Part shown: one piece after another, positions 1 to 11,702 of the stretch
Layout: each line of letters begins with the position of its first letter
How positions within the stretch are numbered: position 1 is the first letter of the stretch
Source of the DNA: Hemicordylus capensis
Taxonomy: Eukaryota; Chordata; Lepidosauria; Squamata; Cordylidae
Reading direction: 5' to 3'
Length of the DNA: 64,000 nt
NCBI RefSeq assembly: GCF_027244095.1
Contig: NC_069657.1
Span: forward strand, 5,962,001-6,026,000
Notes under the pieces: model-generated
What the model saw: only the letters and a program-made list of their open reading frames with translations
What the model was told of the DNA's origin: nothing
Databases searched by the model: none
Position numbers and translations under genes: made by a program

Positions 1-29
1 AGATTTCCAGGTAGCTGGGATCTTCCTAT

Positions 30-262
30 TCAGATTTTATGTTGTACCTGTGTTCAGGCATCTTACACATGTTTTGTGTGAACGGCTGTATCTCTGTTCA
101 TTTTAAAAGTGAACCTACATACAAGTCCCCTGAAAAGTAGGAAACAGATAGGAAGTATACTGTAACTGCATCCAGCATGTGAATAACTGTGCGCTTGTGC
201 AAATCTGTATGTGTGTACACTGAGCATAACTTGCACATGTGTTGAGCATAATGGGGCTTTTC
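30..262 (-). repeat. Dispersed repeat family A, copy 1
   Basis: Reverse-complemented, this stretch matches 47025-47250. Shared pieces include attatgctcaacac, cacttcctatctgt, ggttcacttttaaaat and ttcacacaaaa in the same order. It has no coding capacity and its class is not recognised. Confidence 0.45.
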
Positions 263-639
263 ACACGATCACGCAGGCAGGCAGGCAGGCAGGGGGGAGG
301 GCAGCTTTCAACCTACCTTCCCCCAGACGATCGATGATGTTGCTTCGGTGCTCATGCCGTGCACCCACACAACCTGCGCTACTCCCCACTGGGCAGATGG
401 ACAGAGGCTGGGACTCTTTCCCCCGGCCTCCAGATATCCCACAAGGCACCGCGCGACATCTCTGTGTCCCTCAGGCTGCGTGGAGTGCGAGGAGACGCAT
501 GATCCCGGCCGCCGGGTGAAGGGAGTGCTTGCTCCTTTAACCTCAGCTAAGAGCCGGGCTTAGGAGTAGGGTCAGGCTGGGCTGGATCGCTGGGATCTGA
601 GCGGATCCTGGCGCTCCAACGAGCAGCCTAGGCCAGGCG

Positions 640-775
640 AGGGTAGCCTCCGTGTGTGAAGAGGGCTAAATACAGGGACAGGTAGGAAGTGCACTGCTGG
701 GACACATTCATCACAACGGTGCATACACAGTGCACAGATTGTGTGTGTGTTGAGCACAACACGTGCATAGGGTTG
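640..775 (-). repeat. Dispersed repeat family A, partial copy 2
   Basis: It shares the gtgctcaacac, tctgtgcac and agtgcacttcctacctgt segments with copies near 30-262 and 47025-47250, in the same orientation as copy 1. The 375 bp between copies 1 and 2 is GC-richer and unassigned. Confidence 0.35.
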
Positions 776-894
776 CAGACTAAGCTGTATCCGTTAACCA
801 TTTGACGAGAAGGCTAGAAATGACAGGAAAACTGAGTGGCCCTAGGCAGGAGATTCACCACGGGGGTCGGGTGTGTGTGTGTGTGCTTTATGTA

Positions 895-1150
895 GTTACT
901 TATTATTTATTTATTTAACACATTTTTATACTGCCCAAAACGCAAGTCACTGGGTGGTTTACCACAAAACAATAAAAACAACAAGTAAAAAGGTTAGCAC
1001 ATTACAACAATTTAAAACTTAAAACAATGTTAAAACAATTAAAAATCATTGAAAATTTTTTTTAATAAATGAAAAAGGAAAGATCTATTTACAGAGTTCT
1101 TAAAAAACAGCCAGTGCTCCAAAACACTCCCATCTTGGGATCACAGACGG
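895..1150 (-). repeat. LINE 3' tail (L2/CR1 type)
   Basis: The minus strand reads through a typical tail, accaccca...gggcagtataaa, followed by a (TTTA)n-type run. Same tail class as at 34860 and 1950. Confidence 0.55.
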
Positions 1151-1394
1151 CTGAAGTTACACTCCTAACCTATCCACCCATTTAAAAAACCCAGTTTGGC
1201 CCCCCCACCCCCACTTTGAAATTTAGGTTTTGTAACAAGCACAACCTCTTTCCAATGACTGGGTAGCCAAATGTTCTGTGAACCTTGTGGCTAGGTGTTA
1301 TTTTACATTTCTTACTGTGCAGACATCCTTTCTTATGTATTTAATTTAACTAGGAGACAAGCATTCCTTAGAACTGTTTCTAGCGAAGCAATAG

Positions 1395-1995
1395 AAAACA
1401 AGAGAACATCTTCTTCTCCGTGAGCCCCATCACCTGTGGAGTTCATCCACGGTTGCCACCGGCAGCTCCTCGGGGACGGGCCTTCTCCGTTGCTGCCCCT
1501 GGGGCTTGGAATGTGCTCCCTGTTGAAATAAAGAAACTCCCCATCTCTGGCAACTTTTAAAAAGGCACCGAAGACACATTTATTCACCCAGACTTTTAAT
1601 TAGATTTATGGTTTAAATTTTTAATGCAGTTTTAAAATGATTTTAATGTTTTAATCATTTTTGGTTTGCTATATTACCTTTTTATTGCATAAATTAAAAC
1701 AAACAAGGGAATTGCAACAAACAGATATTACAACGTATATACGTCAGATTCAGTGTTCTATGAAGCTGACGTATATATGTTGAAACATCTGTTCTTTGTT
1801 GCACTTCTCTCTTTGTATGTTTTAATTTATGCAATAAAAAGGTCTGTAGAGAAGTATTGTAGCAGATCCATCACGTGTATTGCATTGCCATTATAACAAC
1901 TAATTCCTTTTTTGTTTTGTTTAATTTGTATTGTTATTGTACACCACCTAGAGATGCATGTTTTGGGCAGTATAAACATACTTTAAATAAGTACA
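1395..1995 (+). repeat. L2-type LINE 3' end, interrupted
   Basis: Translation-like remnants of the reverse-transcriptase C-terminus ([16 protein letters not shown] type) run into a 3' UTR nearly identical to 34735-34830. The terminal gcatgttttgggcagtataaa follows. It is interrupted from 1676 by a palindromic MITE and flanking unique sequence. Confidence 0.7.
1676..1843. mobile_element. 168-bp foldback MITE
   Basis: Terminal inverted repeats start ACCTTTTTATTGCATAAATT and continue with few mismatches to the centre near 1760. The whole element folds into one hairpin. No clear target duplication was found and the superfamily is unknown. Confidence 0.75.
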
Positions 1996-2002
1996 TACAT
2001 AA

Positions 2003-2040
2003 GGAAAGAAAGAAGAAGGAAGGAAGGAAGGAAGGAAGGA
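2003..2040 (+). repeat. (GGAA)n microsatellite
   Basis: Short purine-only tandem array following a LINE tail, a common place for such arrays. Confidence 0.9.
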
Positions 2041-2049
2041 TGAGTTAAG

Positions 2050-4240
2050 GAGGGCAACCTTGCTTCCAGCTATTCAGAGCCAAAGAAACACATATAAAAT
2101 CCTAATGCATCTAAAAACACAAACTCAGGTCACTTAAAACAAGAGGTGACCTTCTCAACAGAATATCCAGACGTCCACCAGTGTATGTGATACCCGTTCA
2201 AAAATGAGTGTTTGGGATCTTCCCTTCCTCCTAATGTTAGGCTGACCGCATCAGAATTGGAATAATTTTGGAGGTTTCCATAGTGATGTAAAATGAGTCA
2301 CTAGGGTGGAAAAATAATATGAAAATGACATGAACAAGCTAAATCAAACACTGAAAGTGTTCATTTTGTAAATTTACTGGTTTTGCTTTGTATCTGAATA
2401 CCTGGGCTGTTGCCTACAAAGGCTTTTGCCCAGCAAACAGCTAAACCTCAAGGTTATATATAACTCACTGGGAAGTTCTCCTTGGCGTTTTCCAGACTAC
2501 GAGATTTGCAATGAGTAAAGTGTTGCAAAGTGTGATGGAATAGTGCAACGGTTTAAAACTGTAAAGTGTTATTAATTGCTTTGTTGTTGGGAATTCTCTC
2601 TGGTAAGAGAACCCCTTTTTCATTATAGCAGAGTGCACAGAGGCACAACACAGCGGAATTTAGTTAGGCATGCATGTATGCTGAGAGTAAAGTAACTTGG
2701 AGCCAGTTCATAGTTGCAAATCAATATATATGGCATTTATTAGAGAACTCCATTCTAGACAGGAAAGTGAGGAGTTAGGATCTCTAATCTAGCTAGCTAG
2801 CTGGATGCAGATGGATTCTGCATCTCTACACACATATGGTGCAGGGGAGAGGAGCTTGCATGTTGCAAGGTAGAAGGAACAGGAAGAGAAAGGAAGGGAG
2901 AGAGGAAGTGCAAAGCAGAAAGGAAGGAAGTTAGTCCCTAAGAGTAGCAATCTATATTCCAAAGGGATAGTGTCAGAGCAGTAGAAAAGGGATGACCAAT
3001 GTCTTGACCCTCTAGCCCTCTGACTCACTTGTCTGTCCTCCACTGTCTTTGAGACAAAAGACAATGCAAAGTCCTTCACTTCCAACATTTGTTGTAGGGT
3101 GGTGGCCATTCATATTTTCCATCCATTGCAACGTGTTTTCAAGGCAGGACTGTCCATATTCTCCTTGAAAGCGTTTATCTGCCCCTCCTCCTGCTCCATT
3201 TGGGCCAATGGAGTTGAGGTGGGGGTGGGGGTGTTGACATGATTTTTTTTGGTAACTTCTCGGCTGCCTTGCGCAAATCCACCAGCAGGGGGAAGCACCA
3301 TTCCAAAACAAAAATCTAACTTTGTCTTGCATCATTCCAGTTTTGCACAAGAAAAACCAGGGAAATTTTGAAAAAAGAAAAGAGGGTGCTGAGGTGCACC
3401 TAGGTAATTTTGGAGCCTGGACCTAAAAGCCTTTGGAGCCAACCCCCACCACTGCAAGTTAAACATCATTTTTTTACTTGTACGTTCTTGAGGGCACAAA
3501 CCACACCACATAGGACAGACTAAAAAGGATTTGGGGGGCCCCTAGGTGTGGAGGTCCTGAACTTCGGCCCCAAAGTCCAGGGGTAAGAGCGCCTCTAAGA
3601 GGGGGAGTGGGGTGCATGAAGAGATCCTTTGGAGTGACACAACAAGGGAGCTGCTTATGAGGAGGGGAGTGAAAGGGAATCCTGTGGCGAGCCAGGAAGG
3701 GGGAAAGCCAGGAACTGGTGCGACTCCGGAGAAATAAATAAACAAATATATAGGAGGGAGGAGGTGGAGGGGAGGGCTTTGGGATTGCAAAGACTGAATC
3801 GTGATTCAGTTCAATGGGCTTCCTTTTAAGTATGTAACTATTCTCTTTCCCTGCCCTTTGCCTTGGAGTAAGCAAGTGGGATCGCACAGAAGTAAATGAT
3901 TTAGTTCAATGGACTTCCTCTTCAGTAAAAAGTGCACGAGAAAGGGTTGCATCAGAGAAATCTGCTCAGCTGCGCCCTCCTCCCCTTCTGTGTTGACAAG
4001 CTCAAGTTATATGGGAAGCAAGTGGAGGATGAGGAGGGGAGATGTGTGGGGTTTGGGATCTGTGGGGAGGAAAGGAGGGGAAAGCCGAGATTTCTCTCTG
4101 CCTGTTTCTCTCCCCACAGCGAGGGGGTGAAGGAAGTAAGCACAGGGGGGTGGGGCAAAGAACTGTCCATACTGCAACACGCTGCAACGCATAAACTCAA
4201 TTGCAAGCCTCCCTACTACGGAAAAATACAGCTACTTTCC
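2050..4240. other. Unassigned intergenic sequence
   Basis: I see no exon-like segment or confidently classed repeat here. Purine/pyrimidine-rich stretches near 2870-2930 and 3600-3780 open spurious reading frames. No FERMT2 exon, the neighbour expected from mammals, was recognised. Confidence 0.4.
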
Positions 4241-4244
4241 TGCA

Positions 4245-4335
4245 ATATGATTATTATACTTACATCTCTGGGTGGTTTACAACAAAGCAAAATAAATGAC
4301 AACAGAACAAGTTAAAACATTAGTTAAAACAAAAT
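4245..4335 (-). repeat. LINE 3' tail fragment
   Basis: Minus strand carries the gtaaaccacccagagatgtaag tail motif in diverged form, matching the L2-type tails elsewhere in the window. Confidence 0.45.
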
Positions 4336-4434
4336 AAATAACTTAGGAGGAGCAAGGAACAACTGCAAGGTAACAACTCTGGAAAATATAGATAGATCTC
4401 CATCCATAACTTAAGTTGTCATATTTCAGGAGGA

Positions 4435-4557
4435 CCAACTTGAGGCTTTTCTGCTGTTGATGGACTACAAATCACATCATCCCTCCCCAACCGCTGGGAA
4501 TGATGGGAGCTGTAGTCCAACAACAGCTGAGAAGCCTCAGATTGGCCACGTCTGCCC
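4435..4557. mobile_element. Palindromic hAT-type MITE (GTAGTCC family)
   Basis: Inverted arms carry gttgatggactacaaatcac and the complement around gatgggagctgtagtccaac. This is the commonest MITE family in the window and lies just outside the GNPNAT1 promoter. Confidence 0.7.
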
Positions 4558-4559
4558 TA

Positions 4560-5170
4560 TTTAGCTGAATCCCGAATTGGCAATTCGGAAACGTGGGGCT
4601 CAGTTCGACATGTCTTCTCGTTCCTGGAAGCGCAGTGCGCACGCACATTCCGAAGGGTATACTCCCCCCCCCGTCCACGTTCGGAAACCAGCGCATGCGC
4701 ATTGGCGGGCTTGCGTGAGTTGCCTTGTGCGTTGGACCGAGCTCGGCAGCGGTGAGGGCGGGGCTAGGAGCGGTGGGCGTAGCGTTTCGTTTCGGGGGAG
4801 CTTCCAGATTGGCTAACGTCTCCCTCGCTGCCAAAAGCAGCTGCCAAACGCCACCCCCTGTGGGGAGTCGCCACGTCAGTCAAGTGACGCACAGGCGCGC
4901 TCGGGGGCGAATGGGGGTTCCTTCTGAGCCGGCGTCGAGAGAGAGAGGCGCGCGCGGGCAGAAAGGTCCGTTGGCGGTGGCGGGGTGTGTGTGTGTGAGT
5001 GACGTGAATGCGCGTGCGCGCTGAGGGGGCGGGGGGGCGGTTTGTGGTTCTCTCAGCGCTGGAGGAGGGAGGAGAGCGCCTTTGACCATGTGCAGAGCGC
5101 CTTTCTCTCCTCACCGCTGAGTTGGGGAGGAAGGAAGTCCAGGCAAGTCCCGTCCTCCTTAGCCTCTGGT
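4560..5170 (+). promoter_or_regulatory. GNPNAT1: CpG-island promoter and likely 5' UTR exon of GNPNAT1
   Basis: This is the only dense CpG cluster upstream of the gene, in the correct position and with no long host ORF. It carries a perfect NRF1-type palindrome at 4691-4700 followed directly by ATTGG (NF-Y type). It also has CRE-like sites (CACGTCA near 4872, GTGACGTGA near 5001) and GC boxes. Candidate donors for a non-coding first exon include gtgagg near 4751 and gtaacc near 5168, and I cannot choose between them. Position and composition support the promoter call; the start site is not determined. Confidence 0.65.
4691..4705. promoter_or_regulatory. NRF1-type palindrome plus ATTGG box
   Basis: GCGCATGCGC at 4691-4700 is the perfect NRF1 consensus palindrome. 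ATTGG at 4701-4705 is an inverted CCAAT box. Both lie inside the CpG island and are typical of housekeeping promoters. Confidence 0.55.
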
Positions 5171-5179
5171 AACCCTAAT

Positions 5180-5865
5180 GAATGAGAACAAAACAACCCC
5201 CTGATAATTTGGGGTCTGTGTCGCCTTCTCGAAGCTCCTCACTGCTTCACGTGGCCCCTTCGGAGGGGAATAATAACACTGACCCCCTCTCGGGGTGGCG
5301 GTGATCGTCTGGTTGATTACAACAGCCCTGTAAGGTAGGCTGGTGTCGTTGCTTCTTCCTACCAAACTGCGATCGTGGGGCTCCTGGCCGGCTTCAGGCC
5401 GCCCAGAGGGCTGCTGCTGGTGGCAAGACTCGAACTGGGGGCTCCCTGAGCCCTCCCGCCCGGCGCCTCTGCCTCCTAGCCCCCACCAGTCTGGGCTCTG
5501 GGGGTGGGAGCCGTGCGGAGGGAGGGGTGCTGGGGCCCAGAGGTGCCCAGGGTGGTGGGGCGCAGGCGGCCCCTGCTGAGCCTGAGCCCCCCCCCCTCGT
5601 GGTGGCCGATGACATTTTGGAGACCCCTGCTTGGAAGCAGCCTGGAAGAGGCCCCCTCCAGCCGAAGCACAGCACCTCCGGGGACTGTGGCTGGTGTCCA
5701 TCTTTTACTTCTTTTTAGATGGCCAGCCCCTTGGGGACAGGGGGCCATCTTCCTTCTGTGTTATTTCTCTGTGTAAACCGCCCTGAGCCATTTTTGGAAG
5801 GGCGGTAGAGAAATCGAATGAATGATGATGATGATGATGATGATATTAATTAATTGATTGATTGA
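5180..5865 (+). repeat. Retroposon ending in an L2-type tail and (ATG)n
   Basis: The 3' part, about 5715-5815, reads ggggacagggggccatcttc then gtaaaccgccctgagccatt and gggcggtagag. It is followed by ATGA and (ATG)n runs to about 5845. The 5' part is diverged and only tentatively included. Confidence 0.6.
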
Positions 5866-6652
5866 TGCCAACAGCCTCCGCTCTGCTTCAGATGTCGAGA
5901 AGGGCCGCTGCGTCAGAAGCCCCTCCCGCTGGAGGCCTGCCTCTCCTCGGGGTGGAGAGAGGGGGCCGGGGCCGGCTCCAGGTTTCGGTGGGCCTGCCGG
6001 TGGTGGCGGCAAAATGCTCCGCTCCTGCCCCTTGATGGCGGCGCCCCACCTGTGGGAGGCTGAAGCCCTGGCCGGCTGCCACAGAGGACCAAGCGCCCTT
6101 TGCCGCTGCGCACTTTAGGGCAGCTGCCCCTCCAGATCAGCACCCATGGCAGCTGGCGCAGCCTTCCCTGGTGCCCTGGCCCCCTGGCCTGGCTTTGCCC
6201 CAGAGCAGCACATTGCCAGGGGGACGCCAAGGAACAAGAAGGGTGGGGCAGCTGTTGGCCACAGTGGGCCCTCTCTGGTTGCCCACCTGGTTCTCTCTGT
6301 TGGCCACTGGGGACCCCGCCGCTTGCTTGAGGGTGCCACATGCTGACACTGGCCCTCTTCGGGGAGGCGGGCTCTGGCCAGCCTGGATGTGCTGCTGTGG
6401 TATGTGTGAAACAACTCTTGAAGACGTGGGGGGGGGTGTGTGTGTGTGCACACGCATGTGTGTGAAGGCCCACCCCCTGGTTGCTGAGGATGTGAGGCTA
6501 GTCCTCGGAAGACTCTGGAAGTTGTAGGGAGGCGGGGCTGGTCTTGGGGACATATGGGGGAAACTTTGGGTTAGGAGGGCAGGTGCTGGCAGCTGGCGGA
6601 AGCTGCGTGGCGTTTCTCTTTCTGAGATGCATATCAAGCATAGCTCCATTTG

Positions 6653-6917
6653 GAGAGCTGGTCTTCTGGCAGCAAACGTGAATTGTCCTCTTTGCTCAGT
6701 AGGGGCTGCCCTGGTTTGCATTTGAAGGGGAGACTGCATGTGTGAGCACTGTCTAAGATTCCCCTGAGGGGACAGGGCCGCTCTGGGAAGAGCATTTGAG
6801 GTCCCAAGTTGCCTCCTGCCCGCAGCCTTGGAGAAGCCGTTGCCAGTCTGTGTAGACAATACTGAGTTTGATGGACCAAGGGTCTGATTCGGTAGAAAGC
6901 AGCTTCCTATGTTCCAT
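6653..6917 (+). repeat. 5S-like SINE, copy 1
   Basis: Carries gagagctggtcttctggcag, the 5S-like core (gctcagtaggggctgccctggttt...gaaggggagac), and the family tail ending gcagcttcctatgttcc. It is the most diverged of the four copies. Confidence 0.7.
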
Positions 6918-7734
6918 TTAGCATGTTTTCTTCCTGAATAAAAGAGGCAGTTCCTTGAGGGGCCACTCAGGTGGCTGTTAAAAGGGAGAAAGCCCTTGTG
7001 TGTCTTCCAGCAGGGAGACCCTGAGCTATGAGCATGGGCTGAGGACAAGAGCTCTCAATGCGCTCTCAAGCTCTAGGAGTTTCCCAAACGCTGCTCTAGC
7101 CAGGTACAGATTCCACACAGATGTGCCTGCACAGAGACCGTGGAAAAGAGCAGTGGTTGCTGCTTATAGCTGGAAGTGACTGGAATAGCAGTTAATCTAT
7201 TATGTACGTTGAATTAGTGTAGAATGGCTAGCTGTGTGCTGCTGTAGACTCCTTTCCTGGCCAGGCAGATAGACAGACCCTGAGCATCCTGTGCCGTCTG
7301 CCTGTCTGTGACAAATGGCTTCCACAAAGAATGCTTTGAGACTACTCCACTGGTTAGCACCTAGGTGTCATTCTGGAGCCCAGGACATGTGGCTAGTACT
7401 GATGGTTAAATTTAACAAAAGTTGCTCATGGGCATGTTGAGGTCTTCCAAGTCCTTGGAAATGACGTGGGGAAGGTGGGCAGCTTGAAATTGGTCTTCCT
7501 TGGTCAGTACAGAGTCATTCAATGCCATTGGTGGGCAGTAGGTTCAAAAGAGACCCAACCTTCCATCTTTACACAGGGTATAATGATATTCACTGCCCCA
7601 GAAAACTATTCGTGCAGGATAGTTCTGTCAGTGGCTCAATGCAAGCTCCATGTTCTGAATGCAAACAGAGAAGAGGATGTTGCTTTCAAGGTTTCCCAGC
7701 AGTATTGCACTGGAGAGACGGGATAGAAAGAAAT

Positions 7735-8059
7735 ATATATATTTCTCTAAGGCGTACCTGCTGCTAATCCCAAGGGTGGCAGCTCTCGTGAGAGTTCATG
7801 AGCGAGCTGCTGGCAGGGGGAGAAGAAAGCGCTGGTGGACAGGCTTGTGGGCGAGGGGGGAAAGAAAACAGCTGCTGGCGGGCGGGGAAAGAAAACATTG
7901 GTGGCAGCGGGGTGGGGGGAGCAAGTGGGGGAGGAAAGGCGGGCCGGGAATGAAAACGGTGGCAGTAGGGGGTGGGTGCTGAAAACAGAGGGAAAACCGA
8001 GGTGGGGATAGAACTAGAGGCGCAGATGCGTTTCGCCCAGCCCAGCGCAGCCCAGCTAG
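7735..8059 (+). mobile_element. Helitron-like non-autonomous element, decayed
   Basis: It begins in a TATATATATTTCTCT stretch like the element at 33446. It shares the gagagttc-gcgag segment and gaactagaggcgcagatgc near the end, and finishes CCCAGCTAG followed by T. CTAG with T after it fits Helitron 3' ends. The subterminal hairpin is degraded. Confidence 0.5.
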
Positions 8060-8174
8060 TTTTAAATAAATGAAAAATAGAGTCTATCACCTGGCCGGAA
8101 ACAAAATGCTGGACTAGAGGGGCCTGATCCAGCAGGGTTCTAGGCACTCAGCTGCCTAGTTTTAAGTGGCTCTA

Positions 8175-8420
8175 CACCTTAAGTGGCGCAGTGGGGATTT
8201 GGGAAATGCTTGACTAACAAGCAGAAGGTTGCTGGTTTGAATCCCCGCTGGCACTATATCAGGCAGCAGCGATATAGGAAGATGCCGAAAGGCATCATCT
8301 CCTACTGTGCAAGAGGAGGCAATGGTCAACCCCTCCTGCATTCTACCAAAGACAACCACAGGGCTCTGTGGGCGCCAGGAGTCACAATCAACTCAACAGC
8401 ACACTTTACCTTATCGTTCT
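8175..8420 (+). repeat. tRNA-derived SINE, copy 1
   Basis: An A-box-like AGTGGCGCAGTGGGG and B-box GGTTTGAATCC start it. The family body follows (gatataggaagatgccgaaaggcatcatctc...) and then the acagcacactttacctta end. Confidence 0.8.
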
Positions 8421-8494
8421 TTGACAGCTGAGCAGCCAAGCCCATGTGGTCTCCCTCACTCTCTGCCCCAAAGCTGCCTAGATGACAACGACTA

Positions 8495-8700
8495 CTGCCT
8501 ATATACTGCTTTTGAACAAAAGGTCCTCAAAGCAGTTTAAATAGAAAAAGAATAATAAGGAGAAGAGGGTTCCCTGTCCGCAAAGGGCTGACACTTGTGC
8601 TGTGCTGGGGTTGGATAGGGCCAGTTGCTCCCCCCCGCTAAATGTAAAGAGAATCACCACTTGAAAAGATGCCTCTTTGCCCATTTACCAGGGGCAGGCC
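8495..8700 (-). repeat. Retroposon 3' end, same family as 15885 and 35700
   Basis: Minus strand matches the family with tgattctctttatgtagcag, gagcaactggccctatccaa and gcagtatataggc ends. No coding sequence is left. Confidence 0.6.
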
Positions 8701-9392
8701 TACTGTATAGTATATCTTAACATATAGTTATCCCCTATTAACGTGCATGGTTGTAAATTGACACACAAAACTGGTCCTTGCCCTGAGGAGCTTGCCATTT
8801 ACCATTTGACACAGATGGAAGTGAGGGGGAGGAGGTGGGGTCAGTAGGGAGAAGATGGGCACTCCATTCAGGTGATCAGGGCACTCGTTGATCTGTTTGG
8901 CTTTGAAGTGATGTTGTCAAGCAAAGAGGAACTTGCTCTCAGTGAAGTGGGAGGGAGGTACCACAGAGCCAGCTGCTTCCTTGTTTGCCCTCTCCACCTG
9001 CATAGCAAACACTTCCTCCATATTACTGTGATCTTTGGTTCAACTGCGGCATTAATTTTGGGACTGAAATTCTAGTATATCCTGTAAAGAAGGTGGCAGA
9101 GTCCAAGCAGCAGGTGTTACAGTATTGGATTCATACTCTTGGGCAGGGGCCCACAAAATTGGACTTGGCCCAGGCTTTCTTTGTGGCTGTCATTGACCCC
9201 CTTCCTTCTGATGGGACACACAGAGAACTGAAGCCCGGGAGGGGCCCTTGGCCTTGTGCTGGGCTTGGCAAAGGTGCAAGCCAGACGCCCTTGCTGCAAA
9301 GCTGGCGGGGGGGAGAGATCTGGGGAGGGGCAGTTATGTTGGAAGCAAAGGGCATGCTCATTCAGACGTCACCCTTTCATCTAGACTAGGTC

Positions 9393-9530
9393 TGCACAGC
9401 TTTGGCCCTCCAGCTGCTTTTGGACTACAACTCCCATCACCCCCAACCACAGTGGCCAATATTCAGGTTTAGGGGAATTGTAGTCCAATACATGCAGGAG
9501 TGCTGCTGAAGTTGTGTGGCCCTGATCGAG
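9393..9530. mobile_element. hAT-type MITE
   Basis: tttggactacaactcccatc on one arm and ggggaattgtagtccaatac on the other, with arms extending to gccctcc/ggccctg. Moderately diverged. Confidence 0.65.
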
Positions 9531-9782
9531 AAGGCAGCCAGGAAAGAGCGATGTTTCCAGGGTGTGCCCAGGGGCTTGTACAGGACCACTGGGGTGTCTT
9601 ACTCTCTCCTTTTGAACAGCAGAGCCAACCCCCACTGCTGTAGCCTGAACTGCTTCTGAAGGGCTTGGACTCCAAAGTGTTTTGCTTTGTGGCACGGAAA
9701 GGAAGGCGACACAGAGCCTCCTTGGGTGGGCCAAACTAGCTGCTCAGTTCCTTGGATCCAGGTGGTGGGGCTTGCCTCCTGT

Positions 9783-9925
9783 CGATCAGGGTGGCCAGCC
9801 TGAGGAGCTCTAGCTGTTCCTGGGCTCTAGCTCCCACTGCTATCGCCAGCTGCAATTTATTATGGCTAGGGATGACAGCAGTTGTGGTCCAGCAGCTGCA
9901 TCTGGGGACTCCCACCCACACTGGG
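9783..9925. mobile_element. hAT-type MITE, diverged
   Basis: gctctagctcccactgctat and ggatgacagcagttgtggtc form imperfect inverted arms around taatttattatggc, the same centre as the element at 35764. Confidence 0.5.
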
Positions 9926-10379
9926 CACCCCGTGACCTCAAGGACTGCTTCGTCCCATATGAGCCACAAGATTAAGTGAGAGAGCCTTTCTGCCGGCCTC
10001 ATCACTGCCGGACGTTGGTGGGGCCAAAAGAAGAGGACCCTTTTCTGTTGTGGTGCCCAGGAAGCTGTTGCCAGCATTGGTTGGTGTTGCGGGAAATGTG
10101 TTGGCCTTCTAGAGAGGGAAAGTTGCAATAGATTTCACGGGTTGGCTGGCACAGGGGTCTATGCAGCCCCCAGGGAAGTCAGAACTCCCCCTGGAGGGAG
10201 GAGAGAAGCAAAGATGGCATCCCTCCCACCGCTGCTTGGGTTGCCGGGAAAGACTGGAGCACTGTTCAGCTCCAGGCTGTCTGCATCTTCGCAGGAGGAT
10301 TCCATTTTCATAGCCTGTGGAGAATGTCAGCCCGTTTACAGCCTTTGGACTTGGTCTCCTCCTTTTTTCCCCTTGGTGC

Positions 10380-10680
10380 CCAGGATGTGGGATTCCCCGC
10401 CTCAGGAAATCCAAATCTCCTACCCCACTTGCTTTCCACCACCTTTTGGAGAGGTGTGGGGTTTGGGGGGCGTTGTCAGATCTTTGAGCAGCTTTTAACA
10501 TGTTGCTTTCTTGGCTTTCCCCAGAAATGATTTTATAGCTCTTATGATTTTGTTGCTATTTTTCTTCTGTTTTTGTTTTTAAATCCCAACACTGTTTTTT
10601 GTATTTCATGTAATATGTTGGCCTGGCCACCTTGAGTGTTTCATTACTGAAATGGAAAGGCAAGATAGATACAAATCTTA
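10380..10680 (+). repeat. Retroposon 3' end, left member of inverted pair
   Basis: About 230 bp here match 11230-11450 in reverse complement, through tttaacatgttgctttcttg, atgattttatagctcttat and aaatcccaacactgtttttt. It ends in a LINE-like tail (ccaccttgagtgtttc...gatagatacaaatc). Confidence 0.6.
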
Positions 10681-11229
10681 GCATAAAACAAACATTTAGG
10701 AGAGAGATGAAATCACCTTGCCTGCTTCATAGGCTACCCATAGTAAGCACAGCCTACTCAGGCTTGTTCTTTGGTCTTTGTTGGAGTGGGGTGTAAATAC
10801 TGTATTACAATATGAATTATAACATATTTTGCAGTAATCACTGGAAGGTTTTTCATTTTGCATTGATGGGCGGGGGAAGCTCTTCAGATTGGTCTTAATC
10901 TAAAATGTTTGTACTGTACTTGGAATGTTTGTTTAACCTCAGATCCTGGTTCATTTTTATTTCAAAGAATCCGTCTGATGCAAAAGTAAATATTGCTCTA
11001 ATTTTATTAACCTTTTGTTGCGTCACAGATGTCAAGATGAAAGCCCCAGGCAACTGTTTTATTTTTGCAGTTTGTTTTTATGGGTTATCAGTTGTTGGCT
11101 TGTGATTATGATTTTATGTCTTAATTATTATGAGCTAAAGTAGAAGTTTGTGGTGGCTAATTCGAGGGAAACTGGAAGGCAGAAGAACAAGAGGAAAGCC
11201 GCTTGGTGGTGACTTCCAGTCAGGTTCTC

Positions 11230-11450
11230 CCTGACATTACATGAAACACAAAAAATAGTGTTGGGATTTAAAAACAAAAACATTAAAATAGCAACAAAAT
11301 TATAAGAGCTATAAAATCATTTCTGCGAAAAGCCAAGAAAGCAACATGTTAAAAGCTGCTCAAAGACCTGACCCCCAACCCCGCGGCCCCCCCTGCTCCC
11401 CAGCCAAAAGGTGGTGGAAAGCAAGTGCCCATAACAAGAAGTTCAGGTTC
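11230..11450 (-). repeat. Retroposon 3' end, right member of inverted pair
   Basis: Reverse complement of the segment at 10390-10620, with the same aaagcaacatgttaaaagctg and aagcaagtg pieces. It lies just 5' of the first GNPNAT1 coding exon. Confidence 0.6.
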
Positions 11451-11702
11451 TCTCATGTTCTGACATGTGGCTGTTGTTCTTGGTGGCAGCCCCAGGTGGG
11501 TCCATACACTGAAAAACGTTTTAAAAGATTAAAACAGAGAAGAGGATTGCAGCTGCCTTAAGTAATTGGTTTCGAAAGGTGGTAGATTAACTTAAAACTT
11601 GCAAGAAGCAACAGAGAAGTGTTTAAAGCATTCTCCGGTGACAGTTGTGTGAACAAGTGACTGTCATTTGATTTCAGAGCACCTGTTGCTGTCTGTGCTG
11701 CC

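Noticed and set aside
1-4500. FERMT2 exons upstream of GNPNAT1
   Set aside because: Expected from mammalian gene order, but no exon-like segment with kindlin similarity was seen.
5159-5701. 180-residue minus-strand frame beside the GNPNAT1 promoter
   Set aside because: Proline- and glycine-rich translation of retroposon-derived and CpG-rich DNA, with no domain.
6137-7048. 303-residue open frame on the minus strand
   Set aside because: It crosses the 5S-like SINE and GC-rich intron sequence, has proline/histidine-rich low-complexity composition and no recognisable domain or splice context.
8175-8260. SINE heads as functional tRNA genes
   Set aside because: The A- and B-box-like segments are followed by SINE bodies. 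No acceptor stem closes and no complete cloverleaf is visible.
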